In this document: piece by piece, positions 24,596 through 33,670 of the stretch
Layout: each line of letters starts with the position of its first letter
Position numbering within the stretch: the first letter of the stretch is position 1
Assembly (NCBI GenBank): GCA_004524595.1
Contig: SDOA01000023.1
Span: 1-39,517, forward strand
DNA length: 39,517 bases
From: Candidatus Thorarchaeota archaeon
GTDB lineage: Archaea; Asgardarchaeota; Thorarchaeia; Thorarchaeales; Thorarchaeaceae
Direction of reading: 5' to 3'
Made by a program: the position numbers and the translations under genes
Notes under the pieces: model-generated
What the model saw: the letters and a program-made list of their open reading frames with translations, nothing else
Database searches by the model: none
What the model was told of the DNA's origin: nothing

Positions 24596-25834
24596 TCAGA
24601 TCTTCATCATGAACGGGTTTTCTAACATCTCTTTTAATGACGCGAGGAATTGACCTGCAGGAGCACCATCAAGTACACGATGGTCAACTGCACAACTTGC
24701 CATCATCATTGAACGTACAGCAATCATATCGTCGATGACTACTGGTTTCTTCTTTATCTGACCAAGGGCTAGAATTGCAGTCTCAGGCGGATTAATCACT
24801 GGAATAAAGAGGTCTACTTGGAAAGGCCCAAGATTTGACACGGTGAATGTGCTCCCAGTGAGCTCTTCTGGTGTTAATTGATTCCCTTTAGCTCTCTGTC
24901 CCTTTTCTTTGGTTTCTAAGGCAATCTCAGTTATTGATTTCTTATTGGCCTGTTTAACTGTAACCACAATGAGACCGTCATCAGTAGCCATTGCCACTCC
25001 AATGTTTATATCATCAAAGATGTGAAGGTCATTACCAACAAGGGTTGCATTGAACTTTGGAAATTTCTCTAATGTATCTGCGACAGCTTTCACTATAATA
25101 TCATTAAAAGACACTCTGATGCCATGAGCTTTTTCGACACGCTGATTAATCTCTTTTCTAAGAGTGACCACTTCAGTCATATCGATATCAGTTATCATGG
25201 TAATGTGTGGATTTTGAGAGCTTTGTGTCATCCTTCGTGCAATTGTTCTTCGCAAAGGTGTCATTGTTTCGGTCTTGCGAACCCTTCGTTCATCTGAGAT
25301 TGTTGTTTGAGGTGGAATATCCTTTGCCGCGATGACATCTCTCTCAACGATCCTTCCATCTGGTCCAGTACCAGCCACATAAGACAAGTCCAAATCCAGT
25401 TCCTTTGCTCTCTTTTTAGCCCTTGGAGATGCTTTGATCTTACCACTAGGTAGACGCATGCTTGACTCCTGCGGTTGTATCATTGTAGTTTCAATCTTTG
25501 ATGTTGATACAGCTGTTGTTGTTGCTGTATCTGCTGCTGTAGATATAACAGCTGCTTCGTTTAATTTCCGAGGTCTGATGTCTGGTACTTCCTCTCCCTC
25601 TGTACCGATGAAAGCAATCGGTTCACTTATTGGTATCTCATCGTTAACTTCGCAAAGTATCTTTAGAAGGATGCCATCAACAGGAGATTCTAGTTCGAAT
25701 TCATTCTTCTCACCAAAAATCTCTACAACTGGATCACCCTTCTTGATCTTGTCCCCTTCTTTCTTCAACCATTTCAGTATTACACCATACTCCATTGCAA
25801 CACTCATTCGTTGCATTATCATTGTTGTGACCAT
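24596..25834 (-). CDS. 2-oxoacid dehydrogenase E2, dihydrolipoyl acyltransferase
   Basis: The 412-residue E2 has one N-terminal lipoyl domain with the likely lipoyl-lysine K43 in EIFGEKNEFELESP. A Thr/Ala-rich linker follows, then a peripheral subunit-binding domain (KASPRAKKRAKELDLDL, GTGPDGRIVERD) and the catalytic domain ending with CAVDHRVLDGAPAGQFL, which holds the HxxxDG active site. The lipoyl loop GEKN differs from the common TDKA and is closer to acetoin-dehydrogenase types. It transfers the acyl group from E1 to CoA. It lies 10 bp downstream of E1beta in one operon. No E3 gene is in the window; LplA at 19131-19934 would lipoylate it. Confidence 0.92.
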   Translation of the reverse strand: MVTTMIMQRMSVAMEYGVILKWLKKEGDKIKKGDPVVEIFGEKNEFELESPVDGILLKILCEVNDEIPISEPIAFIGTEGEEVPDIRPRKLNEAAVISTAADTATTTAVSTSKIETTMIQPQESSMRLPSGKIKASPRAKKRAKELDLDLSYVAGTGPDGRIVERDVIAAKDIPPQTTISDERRVRKTETMTPLRRTIARRMTQSSQNPHITMITDIDMTEVVTLRKEINQRVEKAHGIRVSFNDIIVKAVADTLEKFPKFNATLVGNDLHIFDDINIGVAMATDDGLIVVTVKQANKKSITEIALETKEKGQRAKGNQLTPEELTGSTFTVSNLGPFQVDLFIPVINPPETAILALGQIKKKPVVIDDMIAVRSMMMASCAVDHRVLDGAPAGQFLASLKEMLENPFMMKI

Positions 25835-25844
25835 CGTCTTTCGC

Positions 25845-26819
25845 CTACACTATCTCACGGATTGCCTCTGCAATCCTCTTATTATCTGGTATGAAATAGT
25901 CCTCTAGAGAAGGACTGAATGGAACTGGTGTGTCTGGTGCGTTCACGCGTTTGATTGGAGCGTCTAACCAATCGAAGGCCTCTTCTTGAATAATAGCCGC
26001 CACCTCTGCTGTTGTAGCACCTGTCTTTGTCTCTTCTGTCACAAGAACTAATCTTCCTGTTTTCTTAACAGATTCGATGAGCATCTTCTTATCTAGAGGT
26101 ACAAGTGTGCGTGGGTCGATTACCTCGACACTGATTCCTTCCTTTGCAAGTTCCTCTGCTACTTCTAACGCTTTATGAACCATGATGAATGTGCCCCAAA
26201 CGGTGACATCAGCTCCCTCTCTGCGTATCCTTGCCTCACCAAAGGGAATAAGATACTCGTCATCTGGTACATCTTCTTTCTTATCATACACAAGCTTATG
26301 CTCGGCAAATAATACCGGGTCTGGATCTCTAATTGCAGTCTTAATGAGTCCTTTAACATCAGATGCAAATGCTGGGGCTGCTACCTTGAGCCCTGGGGTA
26401 TGCATGAACCATGCCTCTAGACTTTGAGAGTGGTGTGATGCTATGTTCTTTCCACCACCAAAAGGTGTTCTCAAAACCAGAGGTACTGATGTTTGCCCAC
26501 CAAACATGTACCTCATCTTGGCAGCCTGATTGCAGACCTGATCCATGGCGAGTGTGATTAGATCGCCAAACATGATCTCCGCAACTGGAATTAGTCCTGT
26601 AATGGCTGCACCGACAGCTGCTCCTGCTATAGTATTCTCAGAAATTGGTGTATCTCTGACTCTATCCACACCAAATTCTTCAGCAAATCCCTTTGTGACT
26701 TTAAATGCTCCTCCCCAATTTATCCCAATATCTTCTCCAAGTAGGAAGACTCTCTCGTCTCGACGCATCTCTTCACGGAGCCCTGCTGCGAGGGCATCTC
26801 TATAGGTCATCTCAGTCAT
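25845..26819 (-). CDS. 2-oxoacid dehydrogenase E1 component, beta subunit
   Basis: The 324-residue protein is a full-length transketolase-like E1beta. Visible features are YRDALAAGLREEMRRDERVFLLGEDIG near residue 5, TPISENTIAGAAVGAAITGL, the FGDLITLAMDQVCNQAAKMRYM region, GGGKNIASHHSQSLEAWFMHTPGLKV and the C-terminal TEETKTGATTAEVAA. It forms an alpha2beta2 heterotetramer with E1alpha and helps bind thiamine diphosphate. Its ATG follows the E1alpha stop without a gap (TAGATG), giving tight coupling. Confidence 0.93.
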   Translation of the reverse strand: MTEMTYRDALAAGLREEMRRDERVFLLGEDIGINWGGAFKVTKGFAEEFGVDRVRDTPISENTIAGAAVGAAITGLIPVAEIMFGDLITLAMDQVCNQAAKMRYMFGGQTSVPLVLRTPFGGGKNIASHHSQSLEAWFMHTPGLKVAAPAFASDVKGLIKTAIRDPDPVLFAEHKLVYDKKEDVPDDEYLIPFGEARIRREGADVTVWGTFIMVHKALEVAEELAKEGISVEVIDPRTLVPLDKKMLIESVKKTGRLVLVTEETKTGATTAEVAAIIQEEAFDWLDAPIKRVNAPDTPVPFSPSLEDYFIPDNKRIAEAIREIV

Positions 26820-27794
26820 CTAGAACGCCTCCGCATAGACATCATCCAATGTTTCTTCTGGGGCTGGATAATCTGACTTCTTAGCAAATTCCGCAGCTTT
26901 GTCCACCTCTTTCTGAAGAGTAGCACGTATTTTCTCAGCCTCTTTTTCAGTGATGGCTCCCTCTTCAAGTGCTATCTTTTTGATTACTTCGACAGCATCT
27001 CTCTCTGGGCTGAGCCAGCGATCAGCTTCTTCTTGAGGTCTGTACTTAGCAGGATCAAATCTCGAGTGCCCTTTCATTCGATATGTCTGGCACTCTATTA
27101 GTGTTGGACCCGCTCCTTCTCGAGCTCTCTTCACAGCTTCAACTGTAGATTCATAGACCTCTGCAGCATTATTACCATCTACAGTCACTCCTGGGATGCA
27201 ATAAGCTTCAGCTCTCTGAGCAATAGATGAACTAGGACAGGTCAATTTAATCGGAGTACCCATTGCATAGAAATTATTCTCAACAACCCATATCAGTGGT
27301 AGTTTCCAGATGGCTGACATGTTCAATGACTCGCCAAATGTTCCATTATTGGACGCACCATCACCAAAGAAACATGCTACAACATCATCTGTCTTTTTCA
27401 TCTGACACGATAGTGCTGCACCGACTGCAATTGGAAGTCCTGATGCCACAACACCAGTCGCTCCAAGGACTCCTGCATCAAATTGTGTGATATGCATAGA
27501 ACCTCCTTTTCCTTTACACGAGCCAGTCCTTTTCCCGAGCAGCTCCGCCAAAGCCGCGTTCATATCCGCACCTTTAGCAATCACATGTCCATGTCCTCTA
27601 TGTGTACTCTGTATCCAGTCAGAGTCTTTCAGAGCAGTAGTGACACCTGCCGCTACTCCTTCCTGACCAAGGTACAAATGAAGCGTTCCAGGTACTATAT
27701 TTTCTCCAAAAAGGTCCCAGACTTTCTCCTCAAAGAGACGAATCTTCAATGTCCGTGTATATAATTCTTTGAGAATCTTCTTGTCTATTGTCAT
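26820..27794 (-). CDS. 2-oxoacid dehydrogenase E1 component, alpha subunit (pyruvate/acetoin type)
   Basis: The 324-residue E1alpha shows the thiamine diphosphate motif GDGASNNGTFGESLNMS (from about residue 144) ending in VVENN, plus SCKGKGGSMHI, QSTHRGHGH and the phosphorylation-loop-like YRMKGHSRFDPAKY. Length and motifs fit pyruvate or acetoin dehydrogenases better than the longer branched-chain type. It decarboxylates the 2-oxoacid and passes the hydroxyalkyl group to lipoyl-E2. It is first in the operon, divergent from fwdDBA across a gap of about 225 bp. Which 2-oxoacid is used cannot be settled here. Confidence 0.9.
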   Translation of the reverse strand: MTIDKKILKELYTRTLKIRLFEEKVWDLFGENIVPGTLHLYLGQEGVAAGVTTALKDSDWIQSTHRGHGHVIAKGADMNAALAELLGKRTGSCKGKGGSMHITQFDAGVLGATGVVASGLPIAVGAALSCQMKKTDDVVACFFGDGASNNGTFGESLNMSAIWKLPLIWVVENNFYAMGTPIKLTCPSSSIAQRAEAYCIPGVTVDGNNAAEVYESTVEAVKRAREGAGPTLIECQTYRMKGHSRFDPAKYRPQEEADRWLSPERDAVEVIKKIALEEGAITEKEAEKIRATLQKEVDKAAEFAKKSDYPAPEETLDDVYAEAF

Positions 27795-28021
27795 CGTCCA
27801 ATCAACTACCTTCTAACGATTGAGAGCTTGTGAAGGCCTCCGCCAACCTTAGTTGATAAAGGCTTCGAAGTAGCTTCATGATGAGGTCACATATCCTTTC
27901 CATTCAATTATTTTGGAAGTGCCAAAAAATCAGATGCTGTTCATAATGAATTAGATTTACAGCAAGACTTCTTAACTAGCTCTTGATTATATCACACTTG
28001 CAACCATCAGGAGTATTACCA
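27795..28021. other. Divergent intergenic region between the E1alpha and fwdD genes
   Basis: This 227-bp AT-rich gap must hold promoters for two operons. I see an AGGAG ribosome site (about 28009-28013) for fwdD and AT-rich stretches such as cattcaattatttt, but no TATA box or inverted repeat that I would defend. No small gene is apparent. Confidence 0.4.
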
Positions 28022-28423
28022 ATGAGTCGGGTTGGCGTTTCAGCAATTCTTACATCAGGTCGCACACAAAAACAAGGAAGTGGGATGGAGTTAGGAAAAC
28101 TCAGTAAAGATTATACTGATGAAGTTGCTGTGTGTGAAATGGACCTTACTACTCTAAAGGCTTTAGGGATTGAAGAAGGAGCACCAGTGAAAGTTAAATC
28201 TGCGTTTGGAAGTGTTGTGGTACGGAGTCGGATTGATAAAAGAGGCGCGCCGGGAATTGTCTTCATCCCCTGTGGACCTTATGCAAATATGGTGATTGAT
28301 TCCACAACTGAGTCATGCGGTATGCCTGATTTTAAGGGAACTCCCGTGGAGATATTCGTGGCAGAGAGCTGTTCTGTTTTATCCATTGAAGAGATACTTG
28401 AAGAGATACTCGGAGGGGATTAG
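28022..28423 (+). CDS. fwdD: Formylmethanofuran dehydrogenase subunit D
   Basis: The 133-residue protein is a molybdopterin-dinucleotide-binding beta-barrel of the FwdD type. It contains LTSGRTQKQG near the start, YTDEVAVCEMD, VKVKSAFGSVVVRS and GIVFIPCGPYANMVID, which contact the tungsten/molybdenum pterin in the FwdBD catalytic unit. Start ATG 28022 is backed by AGGAG eight bases upstream. It is first of the fwdDBA cluster, and fwdB starts directly after its stop. The enzyme reduces CO2 to formylmethanofuran, or runs in reverse, at the end of the methyl branch of the Wood-Ljungdahl pathway. Confidence 0.9.
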   Translation: MSRVGVSAILTSGRTQKQGSGMELGKLSKDYTDEVAVCEMDLTTLKALGIEEGAPVKVKSAFGSVVVRSRIDKRGAPGIVFIPCGPYANMVIDSTTESCGMPDFKGTPVEIFVAESCSVLSIEEILEEILGGD

Positions 28424-29719
28424 ATGTCCAATAATGGAACAACTATTGAGAATGTTGTCTGTCCCTTCTGTGGTTGTCTCTGTGATGACTTGGTAATCAC
28501 TATAGATGAAGGAAGAATTGTCAAAAACCAGAATGGTTGTCCGATAAGCAGAACGAAATTTCTGAACTACAATCATGATCGACTTCTTCATTCTACAATC
28601 AAAACGGATATGAGTAGAGAGACCCCTCTTGAGAATGCCATTAACCAAGCTGCTTTGATAATCTCACAATCAAGAAGGTTACTTGTCTATGGTCTAAGTT
28701 CAGCAGAAAATGATGCTCATCGCGAGGCCTACAAGATCTCTGAGCTAGTCGGTGGTGTTGTTGACAACACATCATCAGTCTGCCATGGACCAGCGATTAT
28801 TGGGACTCAAGAATCTGGAGAACCCCAAGGCTCTCTTGCAGAGACACGAAATCGCGCTGACTTAGTGATCTACTGGGGTGCAAACCCACAGTTCGCTCAT
28901 CCTCGACATATGAGTAGGTATACAAAACCATTAGGGGAATTTGCCAAAGAACGTCAGATTTGGGTCTTTGATATCCGGAAGAGCATAACTGCATCAATTG
29001 CTAATCGATTTATCAAATTAGATCCAGGTTATGACCTTGAAGTTCTGGAGTCTATGAGAGCCATTCTTCATGGACACACTCTAGATGTTGATTCAGTTGG
29101 AGGACTGTCATTGGATGAGATTTCAGAGCTTGTCAAAGTCATGAAGAATTCAAAATATGGTGTGTTCTTCTTTGGTCTTGGGTTATCACAATCAAGAGGA
29201 AAATATCATAATGTTGAGGCTGCTATCCGACTCGTTCAAGACCTCAATTCATTTACTCGTTGGCATATAATACCAATGCGAGGCCATTACAATGTTACAG
29301 GAGCTAACAAGACCTCTACTTGGCAGACTGGATATCCTTTTGCTGTTGACTTTAGTCGAGGCTACCCTCGTTATCAACCAGGTGAGTATACTGCTGTCGA
29401 TATGTTAGCAAGAGGTGAATGTGATGTCCTCCTCAACATTGCAGCCGACCCAGTTGCCCATTTTCCTCGACGCGCTTTGAAACATCTCAAGAATATTCCC
29501 ATCATTAATCTTGACCCGAAAAGAAATCTTACATCTATGATAGCTACAGTAAACATCCCTGCAGCAATTGCAGGTATTGAATGTGATGGGGCGGCTGTAA
29601 GAATGGATGGCCTTCCATTGTATCTCAAGAAGGTAGTTAATCCTCCAAATGGTATACTTCCTGATCGAGAGATTCTAAGTATGATCTATCATGAAGTCAG
29701 GAGGTTGCTGTCCTTATGA
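28424..29719 (+). CDS. fwdB: Formylmethanofuran dehydrogenase subunit B
   Basis: The 431-residue catalytic subunit of the molybdopterin oxidoreductase family starts with an Fe-S motif, VVCPFCGCLCDD, plus a fourth cysteine in QNGCPIS. It has a metal-ligand cysteine, not selenocysteine, in SSVCHGPAIIG (about residue 112). It reduces CO2 to formate in the complex. Other family landmarks are VIYWGANPQFAHPRHMSRY and IPMRGHYNVTGA. It begins directly after fwdD and overlaps fwdA by 4 bp (ATGA at 29716-29719). Confidence 0.94.
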   Translation: MSNNGTTIENVVCPFCGCLCDDLVITIDEGRIVKNQNGCPISRTKFLNYNHDRLLHSTIKTDMSRETPLENAINQAALIISQSRRLLVYGLSSAENDAHREAYKISELVGGVVDNTSSVCHGPAIIGTQESGEPQGSLAETRNRADLVIYWGANPQFAHPRHMSRYTKPLGEFAKERQIWVFDIRKSITASIANRFIKLDPGYDLEVLESMRAILHGHTLDVDSVGGLSLDEISELVKVMKNSKYGVFFFGLGLSQSRGKYHNVEAAIRLVQDLNSFTRWHIIPMRGHYNVTGANKTSTWQTGYPFAVDFSRGYPRYQPGEYTAVDMLARGECDVLLNIAADPVAHFPRRALKHLKNIPIINLDPKRNLTSMIATVNIPAAIAGIECDGAAVRMDGLPLYLKKVVNPPNGILPDREILSMIYHEVRRLLSL

Positions 29720-31458
29720 CTCACGAGTTCATCCTACAAAATGGAACAATTTTCGATCCCCTCAATGGAATTGATAGTGAAATGAAAGACATCTGTGTTT
29801 CAAATGGGAAGATTGTCGAAAAGGTTTCCGAACATGCTCGAAAGATAGACCTCAAAGGTCGTGTTGTTATGCCTGGGGGAGTTGATCTTCACTCCCACAT
29901 TATAGGTTGTAAATTAAACTACGGCCGATCAATGTGTCCTGAAGACCATCGTGATGATCCTGTGCCATGTACTAAGTACACTCGTGGCGGTGTAGGACAC
30001 ACCATGCCTAGTTCCTATATCATTGGTTATCGTTACTCGCAAATGGGCTATACAACTGTAATAGAACCCGCATTACCTGCAGTCAAAGCTCTTAGTGCGT
30101 GGGAAGAGATTGAGGATTTACCAAACCTAGATACTGGTATGCTTCCAATGTTTTGCAATAGTATGATAACTTTTCATTATCTATCTAATGATGATATCAA
30201 TGGCCTTGCTGCGTATATTGCCTGGACATTAGAAAAAATCGGAGGACTCGGAGTAAAGGTAGTTAACCCTGGAGGAACTTATTCTTGGGCTCACGGTATT
30301 GACCTCCGTGACATTGATGGATTGATACCTGGGTGGAACATCACACCCAGAGAAGTAACTCAGGGCATTTGTAGAGCAGTAGAAGCTCTTGGACTTCTAC
30401 ATCCTATGCATCTTCATCCTAACAATCTTGGCCGTGTTGGAAATGTTGAGACTACAATAGCCCAACTAGATTGCTTGAATAATATCAAAGGACATAATGG
30501 AAGGAAAAAAGTCGTTCACCTTGCACACATGTCCTTTGATTGTCTTGGTTCTCTTGATCCTGGAAGTACTGATTGGAAAGATCTATCCTCAGGAGGCCTC
30601 AGATTTGCTGAATATTTCTCAAAAAACAAACATTTCACAACAGACCTTGGCCAAATTACTTTCGGACCCGCAACCACAATGACTGGGGATGGTCCCTTTG
30701 AATACTATCTTCATACTTTATCTGGAGAGAAATGGTCAAATGTAGCAATTGATGTTGAACTTCCTGGCGGGGCGGGTATAGTACCGTACCATTATAGTCC
30801 AATGTCAGCTGGTAACTCAATACAATGGACAATCCCTCTTGAATTTGCACTAAGTGTAGACGACTTGTGGCGAGTTGTGATAAGTACCGACCACCCTAAT
30901 GCTGGACCCTTTACTAAATATCCTTTAGTGCTCTCTTGGTTGATGAGTAAGAAGCAGCGACATCTCTGGTTGGAAAAGGTTCATCCTGCTGCGTCTAAGA
31001 GATCAACTCTCCCAGATATCGAGAGTGAGTGGAGTCTCTATGATGTAGCCATTTCAACACGAGCTGCACCATCAAAGATACTGGGACTTGATAAAATCAA
31101 AGGACATCTTGGTGTGGGTGCTGATGCGGATATTGCAGTCTATGATGTTGATCCATCTAAAGTCGATCTATCTTCACATCCTGACAAGATCTTACGCACG
31201 TTTAGTGGAACATTCCTCACTATACTTCATGGAGAATTAGTGTCTAAGAGAGGGAAGGTTAAAAGTACGAGCCATGGAAGAGTCTGGTCTTCAAGTCCTA
31301 GACTTGATGACTCTCTGAATACGCGTATTAACCAAGAACTTGAAGACCTAATGGGACGTTGGTTTGCTCACTCATTTCACAACTATCCAGTTCCAACTCG
31401 GTATCGGTCCCACATGGAAACAAAACTAGACATTGATGCAACAGAACTCTCAGTTTGA
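29716..31458 (+). CDS. fwdA: Formylmethanofuran dehydrogenase subunit A
   Basis: The 580-residue amidohydrolase-fold subunit has a metal-binding HxH in GGVDLHSHI, a lysine likely carboxylated in GGLGVKVVNPGG, histidines in HPMHLHPNNLGRVGN and KKVVHLAHMSFD, and an aspartate in VVISTDHPNAGPF. It condenses formate with methanofuran over a binuclear zinc site, after formate passes down an internal channel from FwdB. Length is normal. The usual next gene fwdC is missing; a methyltransferase gene follows instead after 56 bp. Confidence 0.95.
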   Translation: MTHEFILQNGTIFDPLNGIDSEMKDICVSNGKIVEKVSEHARKIDLKGRVVMPGGVDLHSHIIGCKLNYGRSMCPEDHRDDPVPCTKYTRGGVGHTMPSSYIIGYRYSQMGYTTVIEPALPAVKALSAWEEIEDLPNLDTGMLPMFCNSMITFHYLSNDDINGLAAYIAWTLEKIGGLGVKVVNPGGTYSWAHGIDLRDIDGLIPGWNITPREVTQGICRAVEALGLLHPMHLHPNNLGRVGNVETTIAQLDCLNNIKGHNGRKKVVHLAHMSFDCLGSLDPGSTDWKDLSSGGLRFAEYFSKNKHFTTDLGQITFGPATTMTGDGPFEYYLHTLSGEKWSNVAIDVELPGGAGIVPYHYSPMSAGNSIQWTIPLEFALSVDDLWRVVISTDHPNAGPFTKYPLVLSWLMSKKQRHLWLEKVHPAASKRSTLPDIESEWSLYDVAISTRAAPSKILGLDKIKGHLGVGADADIAVYDVDPSKVDLSSHPDKILRTFSGTFLTILHGELVSKRGKVKSTSHGRVWSSSPRLDDSLNTRINQELEDLMGRWFAHSFHNYPVPTRYRSHMETKLDIDATELSV

Positions 31459-31514
31459 ATTGACCGATTCTAATGTTTAATATGAATGAGATGTATTATC
31501 TATGAAGTTGAAAT

Positions 31515-32300
31515 ATGATGCCTGACCATGCTGATGACACCTCTAACATGCATCCAGGATATGAAGGTGTAGGTCCGTTCTATGATTTGTTTGTTGATAA
31601 CTCTGACTTACCATTTTACCTTCAATATGCTCGACAAAAGGGTTCTCCTATTCTTGACCTCGCAGCAGGTACTGGTCGAGTGACCTTTATGCTTGCTCGT
31701 GAAGGATTCAAGGTTGTGGCTCTTGAAGAGTCACTCTCAATGCTTGATGTGGCACAGGAGAAGCTGAACCAGGAGCCTTTGAATTCTGCAGAAAGGATTA
31801 CACTCATCCGTGGTGACATGACAAATTTCGAACTGAAGCAGAAATTCAATCTGATAATCATTCCTGCCTCTTTTGGTCATGCGCTCACAACAGACACACA
31901 ATTAACAACTTTGAAATGTATTTTCAATCACTTAGATGATGATGGGCTATTCATTCTTGATGTCTTTCCTGGAGCATTACAACATGAGCATGCTACATTT
32001 GTTGATGGTCCTGTTTTTCTGCCGGATAATACAACTGTTGAGAGACATGGTGAGATCTTCTCTAATTTTCTGAATCAGATAATGAGAGTGAACCTTCGTT
32101 ACATTGTTCGTGATGGCAATCAAAATATCATCAAGGATGTTCGTGTGGTGTCTTCTGCTGCATTATTGTTCAATCGAGAGGTCGACCTTCTTCTGCAGCT
32201 GACAAAATTCGAGGTTGTTGAAGAATTAGGAAGTTTTGAAGGAGAAGCATATTCTCCAGAAAGTGTGAGAAGATTATTGATTCTACAAAAACGAATCTGA
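31515..32300 (+). CDS. Class I SAM-dependent methyltransferase
   Basis: The 261-residue protein has a Rossmann-type methyltransferase fold with motif I ILDLAAGTGRVTFMLAREG, an acidic strand end in VVALEESLSMLDVA, motif II around ITLIRGDMTNF and a post-II strand LIIIPASFGHAL. The substrate is unknown. It follows fwdA with its own AT-rich upstream sequence (gtttaatatg) and is probably not part of the fwd operon. A perfect 10-bp hairpin right after the stop probably terminates it. Confidence 0.85.
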   Translation: MMPDHADDTSNMHPGYEGVGPFYDLFVDNSDLPFYLQYARQKGSPILDLAAGTGRVTFMLAREGFKVVALEESLSMLDVAQEKLNQEPLNSAERITLIRGDMTNFELKQKFNLIIIPASFGHALTTDTQLTTLKCIFNHLDDDGLFILDVFPGALQHEHATFVDGPVFLPDNTTVERHGEIFSNFLNQIMRVNLRYIVRDGNQNIIKDVRVVSSAALLFNREVDLLLQLTKFEVVEELGSFEGEAYSPESVRRLLILQKRI

Positions 32301-32305
32301 ATCAT

Positions 32306-32329
32306 GAGAAGGGGATGATTCCCCTTCTC
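32306..32329. terminator. Perfect 10-bp hairpin between convergent genes
   Basis: GAGAAGGGGA (32306-32315) pairs with TCCCCTTCTC (32320-32329) around a four-base loop. It starts six bases after the methyltransferase stop. No strong U-run follows on the plus strand, so it may act as a bidirectional terminator or a 3'-end stabilising stem for both convergent genes. Confidence 0.55.
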
Positions 32330-32367
32330 GCATTAAAATGATTACATGGTGAAGGCCCATTTAATTT

Positions 32368-33609
32368 CTAGTCTAGGTCTTCAGGGGATGGGAGTGAGTC
32401 TACCTTTTGAGGTTCTTCACGAAACACAACACCACTCTCGAATTCTAAATTGTCTGTATAGAGAACTCTGCCTTCCACAATGGCATCGCGTTCAATGTAA
32501 ATCCTGTGTCCATAAATACTTCCGACTCTGGCTCGTTCTTCTATTCGGATGTCCTCTCCGTATAGCGACTCAGTTCGAGCTCGTTCACGTATAAGAATCT
32601 CTTTTGATTCGACAAATCCCTTTACTTCTGCACGTTTACCAATTCTGAAACCATCAGTTGCCTTGATATATTCTGCTGAAATCTCTCCACCAACAATGAT
32701 TCTAAACGTATCAATTCTGCCATCTACCTTGACGGTGCCGCCAACCTTAATCTTATCATCGCATTTTAGATTACCTCCGATTGAAGCAGTACCACCAACA
32801 TTCAAGCTACTTCCGAGTTCAAGGTCTCCTTCCGTCTTTATTGTACCGCCAACGTCAACAGATTCTCCCTTTGCAGCCCCCCCAATCTTAACAGTACCAC
32901 CAACATCAATCTCTCCAAATTCAAGGTCTCCTTCAGACTTGAATGTACCACCAATGTCAATGTTAGCTATTTTTGAACCTCTTCCAACTTTTGCTGAACC
33001 ACCAACGTCAAGTTCTATGATTTGGATTGCCTCTTCAGCCTTGAAACTTCCACCAACAGATACTTTTTTGATAGTTCCAGTAACTACCTTTGCAGCTCCA
33101 CCAGCATCGAGTTCATCGACCTCAATTCTTCCATACACTGATACTGCAGCACCTCCAGCCAATCTCTCGGCTTTACAATCGCCCTCGATCTTGACTGCGG
33201 CTCCTGCTGTCATTCTCTGAGCTTCTGCATTGCCCCCAACTTTGATGGACGCACCACCTTTTGCAGAAACACAACTAAGGTTGCCACCAACTTCTAGACT
33301 AGCACCTGCCTCAACATCTCTTGTTTCAAGATCTCCTTCTATCTCAATAGATCCCTTTCGCACGTCGACAGATTTTGTTGCCACTAAGTCACCTCTGACA
33401 ATAATGCGGTCTCTAGTCCTGAGTTCGATTCTTTCACATCTAAGTGATCCATCAACCTCAAGCTCATCATGGACGATTAATGTACCTGAGATAACAATCT
33501 CGTTGCCCTGTTGAGGTCGCAGTATTCTACAATTTCGAATCTCAACGTCTCCCTCAACTGCACCAAGTTCGACTTCATTTTCATTTTTGAATTCTAATTT
33601 ACTTGCCAT
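32368..33609 (-). CDS. Bactofilin-like beta-helical repeat protein (polymer-forming cytoskeletal type)
   Basis: The 413-residue protein is almost entirely a beta-helix. Between about residues 190 and 310 at least seven copies of a 17-18-residue repeat begin with (V/I)GG(S/T), for example VGGTVKIGGAAKGESVD and IGGTFKSEGDLEFGEID. Looser repeats flank this region and the last 80 residues have a different pattern (RARTESLYGEDIRIEERAR). There is no signal peptide or membrane helix. Right-handed beta-helices of this sort occur in bactofilins, which polymerise into filaments. ATG 33609 has AGGTGA nine bases upstream, a TATA box at 33660-33666 and an operator-like palindrome beyond. Confidence 0.7.
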   Translation of the reverse strand: MASKLEFKNENEVELGAVEGDVEIRNCRILRPQQGNEIVISGTLIVHDELEVDGSLRCERIELRTRDRIIVRGDLVATKSVDVRKGSIEIEGDLETRDVEAGASLEVGGNLSCVSAKGGASIKVGGNAEAQRMTAGAAVKIEGDCKAERLAGGAAVSVYGRIEVDELDAGGAAKVVTGTIKKVSVGGSFKAEEAIQIIELDVGGSAKVGRGSKIANIDIGGTFKSEGDLEFGEIDVGGTVKIGGAAKGESVDVGGTIKTEGDLELGSSLNVGGTASIGGNLKCDDKIKVGGTVKVDGRIDTFRIIVGGEISAEYIKATDGFRIGKRAEVKGFVESKEILIRERARTESLYGEDIRIEERARVGSIYGHRIYIERDAIVEGRVLYTDNLEFESGVVFREEPQKVDSLPSPEDLD

Positions 33610-33659
33610 TTTTGGCCTTCACCTGTGATTATTTCCTATGTATAATGTTCATTCTTTAG

Positions 33660-33666
33660 TATATAA
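33660..33666 (-). promoter_or_regulatory. TATA box of the bactofilin-like gene
   Basis: On the minus strand the context reads gcttatatactaa. The predicted start is near 33638, leaving a leader of about 28 nt that contains the ribosome site AGGTGA (33619-33624). Confidence 0.6.
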
Positions 33667-33670
33667 GCAA

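Noticed and set aside
32549..33514. Long plus-strand open frames (223 and 94 codons) rich in Pro, Ser and Thr
   Set aside because: They lie antisense to the bactofilin-like gene, and their composition mirrors its Gly/Val repeats. They are shadows of the repetitive coding sequence.
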